Positions 1-6,716 of a stretch of DNA of 10,834 nucleotides are shown piece after piece. How positions within the stretch are numbered: the stretch's first letter is position 1; each line of letters starts with the position of its first letter. The position numbers were made by a program, and so were the translations under genes. This DNA comes from Sulfuriferula sp. (GTDB lineage: Bacteria > Pseudomonadota > Gammaproteobacteria > Burkholderiales > Sulfuriferulaceae), in NCBI GenBank assembly GCA_027311185.1, contig DAICZK010000041.1, forward strand, positions 1 through 10,834, given 5' to 3'. The notes beneath the pieces were generated by a model, which saw only the letters and a program-made list of their open reading frames with translations, was not told the origin of the DNA and made no database searches.

Positions 1-299
1 GTATAGCCCTGTGTACCGTTACCGGTATCGACGGCGATCCAGCCGCTGCCCTGAACGGCGATATCGAGACTGTTCCCGGTCTGCTGCATCGGTCCCGGCG
101 TAAAATCGCTACCGACGGTCGACTCCGTCACAAAAGCGCCAGTGGGCAAGGCGCTACCTAAAATCGGCACGGCGCGAAAGGCGTCGATCTGCGCGCGAAA
201 CCCAGTCGTGTTCAGGTTGGCCAGATTGTTGGCCGTATTAGCCTGCATGTCCATCAAATGCGTCGCCCCCGTCATGGCGATATAGATCATATTGTCCAC
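1..299 (-). CDS. flgF: Flagellar proximal rod protein FlgF (N-terminal part, cut by window edge)
   Basis: The first 99 residues of FlgF are present; the rest lies beyond position 1. FlgF is a proximal rod subunit of the flagellar basal body, exported by the flagellar type III apparatus. The N-terminus reads VDNMIYIAMTGATH, then the rod/hook family segment MQANTANNLANLNTTGFRAQ, followed by a DIAVQGSGWIAV strand typical of FlgF/FlgG/FlgE. I chose the GTG at 299-297 over the ATG at 290 for two reasons: the Shine-Dalgarno TAAGGAGGT ends 4 bases before it, and the family normally begins with about three residues before the IY-x-AMTGA motif. It is the fifth gene of the flgBCDEF operon, 20 bp after flgE. 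FlgG is the nearest alternative, but the start is FlgF-like and FlgF follows FlgE in the usual gene order. Confidence 0.93.
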   Translation of the reverse strand, partial: MDNMIYIAMTGATHLMDMQANTANNLANLNTTGFRAQIDAFRAVPILGSALPTGAFVTESTVGSDFTPGPMQQTGNSLDIAVQGSGWIAVDTGNGTQGY

Positions 300-303
300 G
301 ATG

Positions 304-312
304 ACCTCCTTA
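304..312 (-). promoter_or_regulatory. Strong ribosome binding site of flgF
   Basis: Read on the minus strand this is TAAGGAGGT, a full 9-base complement to the 16S rRNA 3' end. It sits four bases upstream of the GTG at 299. It decides the non-ATG start of flgF; the in-frame ATG at 290 would be too far away. Confidence 0.8.
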
Positions 313-319
313 TGGCTCG

Positions 320-1549
320 TTAGCGCAGATTAATGAGGGTCTGAGTGAGCGCGTCCTCAGTTTTGATCGTCTGCGCGTTCGCCTGGTAATTGCGCTGTGC
401 GGTAATCATGTTGACCAGCTCGGTGGTCAGGTCAACGTTCGAACCCTCGGTGGCGGATGACTGCAACACGCCGAGCGAAGCAGAACCCGGCGCGCCGACC
501 AGCGCCGGGCCGGAGGCGGCGGTGGCGACCCACTGGTTGCCGCCCATCGACTGCAAACCGTTGGGATCGGTGAAATTCGCCAGTACCACCTGCCCCAGCG
601 TCGCAGTTTGCCCGTTGGTATAGCTGCCGCTGATGGTGCCGTCGCTGCCCACGGCGAAACTGCTTAACTGACCGGAGGTATAACCGTTCTGTTGCAGCGA
701 ATTCACGCTAAACGCCGCGCCATACTGAGTCGTGCCGGTATAATTGACACTGACATTCAAAGGGGTGGCAGCGCCTGTGCCGACTGGGAGCGACACCGCG
801 ATGGGCGAGCCAGAGGTCACCGTCCCGCTGGTGGAAAAATTGAGCGTACCGACCGGTACCGCCGCAGCGGGCGGTGTATAACCGACAGGCACACCATCCG
901 AGGTGGCATAGACATTCCACGAACCGGTACCCGTGGTCACATAAAAAGTCTGCAGCGTGTGCGAATTCCCCAAACTGTCGTACACCGAAACAGAGGTGGC
1001 GTTGTTATAGCTGGTCGGGTCATTGATATTGAAGGCGTTGACTGGCACCGTGCTGGCAGCATTCAAATTGAGCAAGGCATTGACTGTAGAGGTCGTTTTA
1101 GGCGGCAAGCTGGCGGTATTGATCTGCAAATCCGCCGGTGCGCCGGTAGACAGCCCCCCATTTGCGTTGGCGGTATAACCGGTCAGTATGGCGCCGCCCG
1201 TGTCGACGATATCGCCCGACTTGTTCAATTGAAACTGGCCGTTACGCGAATAGGTCACCGCGCCGTTATTATCCATGCGAAAAAATCCGCCGCCGTTGAT
1301 AGCCACGTCCAATGGATTACTCGTCGCGGTAATATTACCCTGGGTGAATTGCTGCGCCACGCCGGCCACCTTGGTGCCGATACCGATTTGAGAAGCCCCC
1401 GCGCCGGACAGTGAATTGGCGTATACGTCAGAAAACTGTATTTGCGATTGTTTGAAACCCACGGTACCTGAGTTGGCCACGTTATTTCCGATCACGTCCA
1501 GATCCTGCGACGCGGCTGCCAGACCACTTAATCCCGACTCGAAGCTCAT
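320..1549 (-). CDS. flgE: Flagellar hook protein FlgE
   Basis: FlgE polymerises into the hook, the flexible joint between rod and filament. The 409-residue length is normal for the family. The N-terminus (MSFESGLSGLAAASQDLDVI, then GNNVANSGTVGFKQS) is the rod/hook family helix with its ANS-GF signature. Residues about 80-125 hold the conserved DVAINGGGFFRM segment and the following beta-strands. The middle (about 130-340) is rich in Thr, Ser, Gly and Ala, as expected for the variable surface domains. The C-terminus (VDLTTELVNMITAQRNYQAN) is the classic C-terminal rod/hook helix that packs against the N-terminal one. The ATG has an AGGAGG site 5 bases upstream. It lies 26 bp after flgD and 20 bp before flgF in the same operon. 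Confidence 0.97.
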   Translation of the reverse strand: MSFESGLSGLAAASQDLDVIGNNVANSGTVGFKQSQIQFSDVYANSLSGAGASQIGIGTKVAGVAQQFTQGNITATSNPLDVAINGGGFFRMDNNGAVTYSRNGQFQLNKSGDIVDTGGAILTGYTANANGGLSTGAPADLQINTASLPPKTTSTVNALLNLNAASTVPVNAFNINDPTSYNNATSVSVYDSLGNSHTLQTFYVTTGTGSWNVYATSDGVPVGYTPPAAAVPVGTLNFSTSGTVTSGSPIAVSLPVGTGAATPLNVSVNYTGTTQYGAAFSVNSLQQNGYTSGQLSSFAVGSDGTISGSYTNGQTATLGQVVLANFTDPNGLQSMGGNQWVATAASGPALVGAPGSASLGVLQSSATEGSNVDLTTELVNMITAQRNYQANAQTIKTEDALTQTLINLR

Positions 1550-1575
1550 GTTATCCTCCTGAAATGTTCAGCGAC

Positions 1576-2259
1576 TCAAAAAATCTGCGCGACGTTAGCC
1601 ATGTTGACGGCGCCTATTCCGGCAACCTCCAACTGCACGCCGCTGGGGCCATTGGCAATGCTCGACACCGTGCCATAAGCCAGCGGCTGCGCCGTCACCG
1701 CCTGGCCGGCCTGAGTGGCCGTAACCTGGAAGCTGTAGTTTCCGCTAGGCGCCGTCGCTCCGCTGGTAGTTGTGCCGTTCCACTGCAAAGGCACGACGCC
1801 GGCCGCGTGCGCGCCCGCGCTAAAGCTGTCGATCTGCTGCCCGCTGGAATTGAGTACCGCGACGTTGACGGTATCCGCAGCGCTGGCGAGATTGACCCCG
1901 AACTGGGCCGCAGTACCGCTGTAATTGATCGCCGATCCGTTCACCAGGACATTTTTTCCTATCATGCTCGACGATTGCAGCGCCTGGCTCGACTGATAGT
2001 TGGTCAACAGCGATTGCAGACTGGTATTGACCTGCTCTATGCCGGTTACGGTGGACAACTGCGCCATCTGGCTAGTGATCTGCGCGTTGTCAATGGGATT
2101 GAGCGGGTCCTGGTTTTGCAGTTGCGTGACCAGTAAATTCATGAACTGATTTTGGGTCGCCGCCGCAGAACCGGGCGTCGAACCAGCCGCGGCCGCCGAA
2201 GTCGGATTCATGGCCGCCAGCAGGCTGGGCGATACCGTATTGGTTTGCACGATGCTCAT
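1576..2259 (-). CDS. flgD: Flagellar hook assembly scaffold (hook cap) FlgD
   Basis: FlgD caps the growing hook, guides FlgE polymerisation and is later displaced. The protein is 227 residues. An N-terminal Ala/Ser-rich tail leads into the family hallmark at about 37-65: QNQFMNLLVTQLQNQDPLNP followed by a DNAQITSQMAQLSTVTGIEQ stretch. After that comes a helix and an Ig/FnIII-like beta domain (about 100-205) containing FSAGAHAAGVVPLQWNGTT, close to the family's usual W-D/N-G turn. The ATG at 2259 has AGGAGA 5 bases upstream. It is preceded by a 64-bp gap after flgC, the widest spacing within this operon. I saw no clear hairpin or promoter in that gap. Confidence 0.97.
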   Translation of the reverse strand: MSIVQTNTVSPSLLAAMNPTSAAAAGSTPGSAAATQNQFMNLLVTQLQNQDPLNPIDNAQITSQMAQLSTVTGIEQVNTSLQSLLTNYQSSQALQSSSMIGKNVLVNGSAINYSGTAAQFGVNLASAADTVNVAVLNSSGQQIDSFSAGAHAAGVVPLQWNGTTTSGATAPSGNYSFQVTATQAGQAVTAQPLAYGTVSSIANGPSGVQLEVAGIGAVNMANVAQIF

Positions 2260-2323
2260 AGTGTTCTCCTCGTCGTCAAATGAGATGATTCAAATAATCC
2301 GTCAGATCCGGGGCCCGACTTTA

Positions 2324-2728
2324 TCACTGGCCCAGGGTCAAAGTTTTCTGCAACATGGTTTTAGCCGCATTCATCGTGTCGACGTTAGTCTGATAGGAGC
2401 GCGACGCCGAAATCAGATTCACCATTTCTTCCACTACATTCACGTTGGGCATGGCGACGTAGCCTTTATCGTTCGCCAGCGGATTTTGCGGATCGTACTT
2501 TAACCGCGGCGGAGATTGATCTTCCACCACTTGCGCCACCTGCACGCCCGTTGAATCGGCCCCTGCCATCGGCACCGCGGCGAACACGACCTGCTTCGCG
2601 CGATAGACTTGACCGGTAGAACTCGTTGCGCTGTCCGCATTGGCCAGGTTACTTGCCACCACGTTCAGACGCTGCGACTGCGCGCTCATCGCGGAACCTG
2701 AAACATCGAATATACTGAATAAAGACAT
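2324..2728 (-). CDS. flgC: Flagellar proximal rod protein FlgC
   Basis: FlgC is a proximal rod subunit assembled in the periplasm above the MS ring. At 134 residues it has the family's normal length. The start [20 protein letters not shown] leads into [14 protein letters not shown], the rod-family helix with the SNLANA motif. The C-terminal part has the FlgC block [20 protein letters not shown] followed by [16 protein letters not shown], the conserved C-terminal polymerisation helix. The ribosome site is weak (AGGGA, 8 bases before the ATG) and overlaps the flgB stop codon. With only 5 bp between the genes, translational coupling to flgB is likely (inference). Confidence 0.97.
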   Translation of the reverse strand: MSLFSIFDVSGSAMSAQSQRLNVVASNLANADSATSSTGQVYRAKQVVFAAVPMAGADSTGVQVAQVVEDQSPPRLKYDPQNPLANDKGYVAMPNVNVVEEMVNLISASRSYQTNVDTMNAAKTMLQKTLTLGQ

Positions 2729-2733
2729 CGCCG

Positions 2734-3138
2734 CTATCCCTGTATGACTGCCAGCAGATTTTTTATCTGCGCGGTAAGCATGGTTAAACTTGCTTCATAA
2801 CGCAACGCGTTATCGGTAAATTGGTTGCGCTCGGTATCCATATCGACGGTATTACCGTCCGCCCTATTCTGCAATGGCGTCTGATATTGCAAGGCGGCGC
2901 CACCGTTGGTATCGTTAATGCCGGCCAAATGGGCGGGCGAGGTCTGCGCCAGAGTTTCGACATCGCTGGCATTATTCGTCAGCGCCGCTTGCAGAGCCTG
3001 GTTAAAATCAATATCTCTGGCCTTGTAGCCAGGCGTGTCGGCGTTGGCGATGTTGGAGGCCAACACTTCCTGGCGCTGCTCCCTGAGGCGCAATGCAACT
3101 TCCTGAAACTGCATGCTGCTATCAAAAACACCCATCAT
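2734..3138 (-). CDS. flgB: Flagellar proximal rod protein FlgB
   Basis: FlgB is the first proximal rod subunit and the first gene of this operon. From the chosen start the product is 134 residues, the normal size: [20 protein letters not shown], then [20 protein letters not shown], the defining FlgB/rod signature. The C-terminal helix is [20 protein letters not shown], then [20 protein letters not shown]. An in-frame upstream start at 3168 would add ten residues (MNQAWGRRLE). It is rejected because AAGGAGG lies six bases before the ATG at 3138, and those ten codons would contain that site. The gene is divergent from flgA across a 184-bp shared control region. Confidence 0.96.
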   Translation of the reverse strand: MMGVFDSSMQFQEVALRLREQRQEVLASNIANADTPGYKARDIDFNQALQAALTNNASDVETLAQTSPAHLAGINDTNGGAALQYQTPLQNRADGNTVDMDTERNQFTDNALRYEASLTMLTAQIKNLLAVIQG

Positions 3139-3322
3139 TTCCAGCCTCCTTCCCCATGCCTGATTCACTATCCGACACTACAGTCTCCATATTAGTCGCG
3201 TTGCCGAATAACGAATCACCGAATAAACCCGCAATCTTCATTCTGTTCGAAGCTTTACCGAGCAGCGTATATCTTATGATGCAGTTGAGACGCTATTATT
3301 ATTTGTTAAACAGGATGATGTG
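3139..3322. promoter_or_regulatory. Divergent flgB / flgA intergenic control region
   Basis: This 184-bp AT-richer region must carry the promoters of both flagellar operons. I see no convincing sigma-54 (GG-N10-GC) or sigma-28 promoter on either strand. It contains three closely spaced CGAAT(A/C)A units (3205-3211, 3212-3218, 3220-3226) and a CGCTATT at 3291-3297. AATAACG at 3207-3213 and CGCTATT resemble opposite half-sites of the FlhDC box (AAATARCG / CGYTATTT), but their spacing does not fit. A weak sigma-70-like pair for flgA is TTTACC (3254-3259) and TATGAT (3275-3280), with a short 15-bp spacer. The role as control region is inferred from gene layout; the specific sites are uncertain. 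Confidence 0.5.
3145..3151 (-). promoter_or_regulatory. Ribosome binding site of flgB that fixes its start
   Basis: On the minus strand this reads AAGGAGG, six bases before the ATG at 3138. It supports the shorter FlgB start over the upstream in-frame start at 3168. Confidence 0.75.
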
Positions 3323-4012
3323 ATGAAAGCTTTATGCTGGATTTTGTGCCTGCTCCCCATGCTGTGCCTTGCTGACGATACGCCGGCCAGACAGGATCGC
3401 GCAAGCATTTTGCAAACCGTCGAACAGTTTCTGCATATTCAGACTGCAGGCCTGCCCGGGCAGGTAACAATCAAGCTCGGCGCGCTGGACGAACAGACCC
3501 GTCTCGCCCGCTGTGACGCCATGCAAGCCTTTTTGCCGCCGGGCGGGCGCATCTGGGGCAGGACGACGGTAGGCGTGCGCTGCACCCAGCCTTCACCCTG
3601 GCTGGTTTACATACAGACCAATGTGAGTATCGTCGGCAATTACGTCGTCAGCGCAGCGCCTCTGGCGCAAGGCCAGATCATCGACGCCAATCAGGTAAGA
3701 ATAGTCAGCGGCGACCTGACCCAGCTGCCCAACGGGGTGGTAACCGACCTCAGTCAGGCCGTCGGCCTGGTGGCAGCCTTTTCGCTGCCGGCAGGCATTC
3801 CCTTGCGCAGCGATGCCTTACGTAAACAGATCGCCATTCAGCAAGGACAGAACGTCAAGCTGATTTCGAGCGGCAATGGGTTCCAGGTATCGGCCGATGG
3901 CCGCGCAATTGGCGCTGCCATGGCGGGGCAGGTCGTACAGGTCAGGGTAAACAGTGGTCAAGTCATCAGCGGAATTGCGCAGGCGAACGGTGTCGTCAAA
4001 GTGAGTTATTGA
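3323..4012 (+). CDS. flgA: Flagellar basal body P-ring assembly chaperone FlgA
   Basis: FlgA is a periplasmic chaperone that helps FlgI form the P ring in the peptidoglycan layer. The 229-residue product starts with a Sec signal peptide (MKALCWILCLLPMLCLA, predicted cleavage before DD at 18-19). Next is the N-terminal domain with a cysteine pair in the RLARCDAMQAFLPPGG and TVGVRC segments, probably a disulfide. A SAF-type domain follows (about 110-170, ISAAPLAQGQIIDANQV-like). The C-terminal beta-clip is typical of FlgA: QGQNVKLISSGNGFQVSADG then VVQVRVNSGQVISG. A GTG at 3320 is also in frame, but the ATG at 3323 is better spaced (7 bases) from AGGA at 3312-3315. It is divergent from flgB and lies 28 bp upstream of the sigma-28 promoter of flgM. 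Confidence 0.95.
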   Translation: MKALCWILCLLPMLCLADDTPARQDRASILQTVEQFLHIQTAGLPGQVTIKLGALDEQTRLARCDAMQAFLPPGGRIWGRTTVGVRCTQPSPWLVYIQTNVSIVGNYVVSAAPLAQGQIIDANQVRIVSGDLTQLPNGVVTDLSQAVGLVAAFSLPAGIPLRSDALRKQIAIQQGQNVKLISSGNGFQVSADGRAIGAAMAGQVVQVRVNSGQVISGIAQANGVVKVSY

Positions 4013-4040
4013 ATTGTGTGGCTTTTTTTCGTAATTATGC

Positions 4041-4067
4041 TAAAGTTTGTACGATAATAGCCGACAA
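4041..4067 (+). promoter_or_regulatory. Sigma-28 (FliA) promoter for flgMN
   Basis: The -35 element TAAAGTTT (4041-4048) is an exact match to the FliA consensus. An 11-bp spacer follows, then the -10 element GCCGACAA (4060-4067), one base off the consensus GCCGATAA. Element spacing equals the known optimum. Transcription should begin near 4073-4075, about 42 bases before the flgM ATG. This makes flgM a late flagellar gene, so FlgM is made by the sigma factor it inhibits, as known in Salmonella. The motif is seen directly; activity is inferred. Confidence 0.9.
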
Positions 4068-4076
4068 TTCTATTGT

Positions 4077-4095
4077 AGCTCAGAGCCTCTGGGCT
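4077..4095 (+). promoter_or_regulatory. Hairpin at the 5' end of the flgM leader
   Basis: The sequence AGCTCAGA-GCC-TCTGGGCT folds into an 8-bp stem (4077-4084 with 4088-4095, including one G-U pair) closed by a 3-base loop. It begins within a few bases of the start site predicted from the sigma-28 promoter. Only three T residues follow, so it is not a good intrinsic terminator. It could stabilise the transcript's 5' end or attenuate read-through from flgA. The structure is visible; its role is unknown. Confidence 0.5.
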
Positions 4096-4116
4096 TTCAC
4101 CAAAAGAGATGACGCC

Positions 4117-4437
4117 ATGAAAATCACTGACCCTATAAAAAATATCACGAGTTTGTCCGTGGGGTCGGGTGCCGCCAGTAAAACCGCGAATACCGACAAG
4201 GCTGCGGCTACGCCTCAGTCACCCGCAGCGAGTACGGTAAAACTCTCGCCTTTGTCCTCACAGTTGGTGTCTTTGCAATCACAGATATCGACGAGCAGCG
4301 CTTTCGACACCAACAAGGTCGAAGCGATCAAGCGCGCCATTTCCGACGGCCAGTTTCAGGTCGACGCAGGCAAGGTAGCCAACGAGCTCATCAGCTCGGT
4401 GCAGAATTTACTGCAATCCCAGAACAATCAGGCATGA
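4117..4437 (+). CDS. flgM: Anti-sigma-28 factor FlgM
   Basis: FlgM binds and holds sigma-28 (FliA) in the cytoplasm. When the hook is complete it is secreted through the flagellar export channel, freeing FliA for late genes. The product is 106 residues, normal for FlgM. The start MKITDPIKNITSLSVGSG is followed by a disordered Ala/Ser/Thr-rich stretch (about 19-60). The C-terminal sigma-binding half then carries the family signature FDTNKVEAIKRAISDGQFQV followed by DAGKVANELISSVQNLL. The start was chosen because the longer open frame from 4009 crosses the sigma-28 promoter, and MKI at the N-terminus is typical. The ribosome site is weak (AAGAG, 8 bases upstream). The stop codon overlaps the flgN start as ATGA. 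Confidence 0.95.
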   Translation: MKITDPIKNITSLSVGSGAASKTANTDKAAATPQSPAASTVKLSPLSSQLVSLQSQISTSSAFDTNKVEAIKRAISDGQFQVDAGKVANELISSVQNLLQSQNNQA

Positions 4438-4907
4438 ACTCGTTAGAGACCAACCTGCTGGCGCAACTGACCGAAGAAAACGAGGTCATGACCAACTTGC
4501 GCTTCGTCATTGAGCAGGAGCAATCTTTACTCGTCAAAAGTAACATTAAAAACATACAGCAACTTCTTGATAAGAAATCAAAATACATATCCAATCTCGC
4601 TGCGCTAGCACACCGGCGCCACCTTGCGCTCGCGTCAGCCGGACTGGCAGCGGACGAGTCAGGCATGCAGACGTGGCTGGAGCAAAACCCTGTCGCTGAG
4701 ATCAACCAGGCTTGGCAGAAACTGTTGCAGCAAACACGTGCCGCCAAGGAATTCAATCGCACCAATGGGTTGCTGATCAATACCCAGCTCGGCCGCAATC
4801 AAAGCGCACTCAATGTCCTGACCGGCTCAAATAACATGAGCAGCGTTTACGGACCTGACGGTCAAACCCGCCGCAGCGGCTTGTCGCGCGGCTTTACCGC
4901 CGGCTAA
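4434..4907 (+). CDS. flgN: Flagellar export chaperone FlgN
   Basis: FlgN is the cytoplasmic chaperone that delivers the hook-filament junction proteins FlgK and FlgL to the flagellar export apparatus. The product is 157 residues and mostly helical, with a charged amphipathic start (NLLAQLTEENEVMTNLRFVI, then EQEQSLLVKSNIKNIQQLLD). This matches the FlgN pattern of a long N-terminal helix, an LL-x(7-11)-LL/K spacing and an antiparallel helix partner (KKSKYISNLAALAHRRH). The C-terminal tail (about 120-157) is polar and Gly/Arg-rich, probably the flexible substrate-binding part. Similarity within this family is low, so the call rests on the helical pattern plus position directly after flgM with a 4-base ATGA overlap, which implies translational coupling. 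Confidence 0.9.
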   Translation: MNSLETNLLAQLTEENEVMTNLRFVIEQEQSLLVKSNIKNIQQLLDKKSKYISNLAALAHRRHLALASAGLAADESGMQTWLEQNPVAEINQAWQKLLQQTRAAKEFNRTNGLLINTQLGRNQSALNVLTGSNNMSSVYGPDGQTRRSGLSRGFTAG

Positions 4908-4991
4908 GCGTCGGCACAAGCGACCTCGTCGGCGCGCGTAGGCGTGCGTCGAACCTGCCGGCATGACTATGTCAGGGTTTCCAGGCTCGAA
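4908..4991. other. Convergent gap between flgN and rimO
   Basis: These 84 bp separate the 3' ends of flgN and rimO. They contain a small palindrome TGCCGGCA (4956-4963) and TGAC-TAT-GTCA (4964-4974), but no GC-rich stem followed by a T-run on either strand. I see no gene and no convincing terminator here. Confidence 0.4.
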
Positions 4992-6311
4992 TCAAACCAG
5001 CTCACCCCACAAATCGTGCTCCCCGCTATCGACGATTTTAACTGAAACCATCTCACCCACGACCAAACCCTCGGCCTGCTCGATCACGACTATACCGTCA
5101 ATCTCCGGCGCGTCGGCGTAACTGCGGGCTATCGCACCCTCTGCATTAATGTCGTCTATCAGCACAGTCAACGTCTGCCCTATACGCTGCTCAAGTCGCT
5201 CCGCACTAATGTCGGCCTGTCGTTCCATCAAACGGGCGCGACGCTCCTCTTTCAATGCTTCTGGCACGTGGTCGGGCAGTGCGTTGGCCGCCGCTCCCGC
5301 TACCGCCGAATAAGTAAAACAACCGACCCGATCGAGCTCGGCGGCCTCGATAAAATCCATTAACTGCTCGAAATCCGCTTCAGTTTCGCCCGGAAACCCG
5401 GTAATAAAGGTACTGCGTATGACCAGTTCCGGGCAGATTTCGCGCCAGGCACGGATTCTGGCCAGCGTATTTTCAGCTGCAGCCGGACGCTTCATGGCTT
5501 TCAGAATGCGCGGACTGGCGTGCTGGAACGGAATATCGAGATAAGGCAGAATTTTGCCCTCCGCCATCAACGGAATTACTTCGTCAACGTGCGGATACGG
5601 GTAAACATAATGCAGGCGCACCCAGACATCCAGCTCGGACAACGCGGCGGCAAGCTCGGTCATTCGCGTTTTCAGGGGTCGCCCCTGCCAGAAGCCGGTG
5701 CGGTATTTAATATCCACGCCGTATGCGCTGGTATCCTGGGAAATCACCAGCAACTCGCGTACCCCGGCATCGGCCAGACGCTCCGCTTCCTGCATCACCT
5801 CGCCTATCGGCCGGCTCACCAGATCGCCGCGCATGGACGGGATAATACAAAAACTGCAACGGTGATTACAGCCTTCCGAGATTTTCAGGTAAGCGTAATG
5901 GTCAGGCGTCAACCGTATGCCCTGCGGCGGCACCAGATCGAAATGAGGGTCGTGAAGTCTCGGCAAATGCGCGTGTATCGCCGTCATCACCGCCTCGGTC
6001 GCATGCGGCCCTGTAACCGCCAATACAGCGGGATGCGCCTGCCTGATCAGCTCGGCGTTGGCGCCCAGGCAGCCGGTGACGATCACCCTGCCGTTCTCGG
6101 CCAAGGCCTCGCCTATCGCATCGAGCGATTCTTCCACCGCCGAATCGATAAATCCACAGGTATTGATAACCACAATATCGGCGTCCTGATAATTCGATGC
6201 AATCAGATAACCTTCCGCGCGCAATTCGGTTAAAATTCGCTCGGAGTCCGATGAAGCCTTGGGACAACCCAGCGACACGAAACCGACTTTAGGCGTAGTA
6301 TTCATTTCCAT
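4992..6311 (-). CDS. rimO: Ribosomal protein S12 methylthiotransferase RimO
   Basis: RimO is a radical-SAM enzyme that adds a methylthio group to the beta-carbon of the conserved Asp of ribosomal protein S12. From the chosen start it is 439 residues, like the E. coli enzyme. The N-terminal methylthiotransferase domain begins [20 protein letters not shown]. Its auxiliary cluster cysteines are C16, C52 (NTCGF) and C81 (TGCLG). The radical-SAM motif CNHRCSFC gives C148, C152 and C155, followed by [13 protein letters not shown], a RimO-specific string that separates it from MiaB. A TRAM domain covers about 378-439. The frame stays open to a GTG at 6338, but GGAG lies 5 bases before the ATG at 6311, giving [10 protein letters not shown]; the ATG at 6305 is also possible. 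It is convergent with flgN and divergent from the small membrane protein. Confidence 0.95.
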   Translation of the reverse strand: MEMNTTPKVGFVSLGCPKASSDSERILTELRAEGYLIASNYQDADIVVINTCGFIDSAVEESLDAIGEALAENGRVIVTGCLGANAELIRQAHPAVLAVTGPHATEAVMTAIHAHLPRLHDPHFDLVPPQGIRLTPDHYAYLKISEGCNHRCSFCIIPSMRGDLVSRPIGEVMQEAERLADAGVRELLVISQDTSAYGVDIKYRTGFWQGRPLKTRMTELAAALSELDVWVRLHYVYPYPHVDEVIPLMAEGKILPYLDIPFQHASPRILKAMKRPAAAENTLARIRAWREICPELVIRSTFITGFPGETEADFEQLMDFIEAAELDRVGCFTYSAVAGAAANALPDHVPEALKEERRARLMERQADISAERLEQRIGQTLTVLIDDINAEGAIARSYADAPEIDGIVVIEQAEGLVVGEMVSVKIVDSGEHDLWGELV

Positions 6312-6347
6312 CACTGCTCCATCCTCTCCATCCGGCACAAAATTGTT

Positions 6348-6554
6348 ATGTACATCATCTTTATCGCGCTACTTTATATATGGCTCATGCTGCTGGTCAC
6401 TGCAACGAGTTGGGGCAGCACAATCGCCATGTTCGTTTTTGGCGGAACGCTGCTGCTGGTGGCGTACTATCTGCTCGATACGCCTGGGCGTAAACGCCGT
6501 CGCCTGGCGGCAGACAATCGAAAGACATTTCAAGAAAGCGACATTATAGACTGA
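6348..6554 (+). CDS. Small two-helix membrane protein of unknown function
   Basis: The 68-residue product has two hydrophobic helices: about residues 2-20 ([18 protein letters not shown]) and 25-45 ([20 protein letters not shown]). A strongly basic turn (GRKRRR) and a charged C-terminal tail follow. By the positive-inside rule both ends would face the cytoplasm as an inner-membrane hairpin. The layout (FI-x-LY start, FGG in helix 2, TP-x-RKRRR after it) resembles small uncharacterised membrane proteins I recall from other Betaproteobacteria, but I cannot verify that here. No strong ribosome site precedes the ATG; the internal ATG of MLLVTATSW would remove half of helix 1, so the longer form is preferred. 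It is divergent from rimO with 36 bp between starts. Function is unknown. Confidence 0.65.
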   Translation: MYIIFIALLYIWLMLLVTATSWGSTIAMFVFGGTLLLVAYYLLDTPGRKRRRLAADNRKTFQESDIID

Positions 6555-6716
6555 GGAGTCGTTAACAAATAGTTACGCGCGTTGACCCTACGTCTTGAAT
6601 CGACGCAGGTACATAGCCCGTCGAAAGTCTATCCGAAAAGCTTGTCTGCGTACAGAAAATTGAACCAGCAAGGTGAAAACATCACTTGGCCAGATGGGTT
6701 CCCATGACCCGGCCTG
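6555..6716. other. Intergenic gap with small hairpins after pgeF
   Basis: This convergent 162-bp gap has no gene I can support. It holds a 6-bp inverted repeat (TCGACG 6600-6605 / CGTCGA 6619-6624) and, next to the pgeF stop, ATGGG-TT-CCCAT (6694-6705) flanked by GGCC on both sides (6688-6691 and 6711-6714). A further AGGTGA/TCACTT stem lies at 6671-6687. None is followed by a T-run, so intrinsic termination is not shown. The hairpin nearest pgeF may mark the 3' end of that transcript. Confidence 0.3.

Noticed and set aside
692..1414. A 240-codon open frame on the plus strand
   Set aside because: It is antisense to flgE, whose protein is unmistakable. The translation is Arg/Gly/Ile-rich with no recognisable domain, as expected from an opposite-strand shadow.
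3201..3211. GCCGAATAA on the plus strand as a FliA -10 or sigma-54 -12 element for flgA
   Set aside because: There is no TAAA-type -35 at 11 bases and no GG at -24, so neither promoter class is supported.
3250..3257. TAAAGCTT on the minus strand, a 7/8 match to a FliA -35, upstream of flgB
   Set aside because: No GCCGATAA-like -10 lies 10-12 bases downstream; the bases there read AAGATTGC.
3093..3323. A 76-codon open frame on the plus strand crossing the flgB/flgA gap
   Set aside because: It starts antisense to flgB and ends at the flgA start. It has no ribosome site or conserved pattern and covers the shared control region.
4021..4030. T7 run just after flgA as an intrinsic terminator
   Set aside because: No GC-rich stem precedes it; the upstream bases are AT-rich and unpaired.
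4009..4116. Upstream in-frame extension of flgM
   Set aside because: It would translate the sigma-28 promoter and leader hairpin, and FlgM proteins normally begin with MKI at the position of the 4117 ATG.
5520..6233. A 237-codon open frame on the plus strand
   Set aside because: It lies wholly antisense to the radical-SAM part of rimO and has no ribosome site or recognisable domain.
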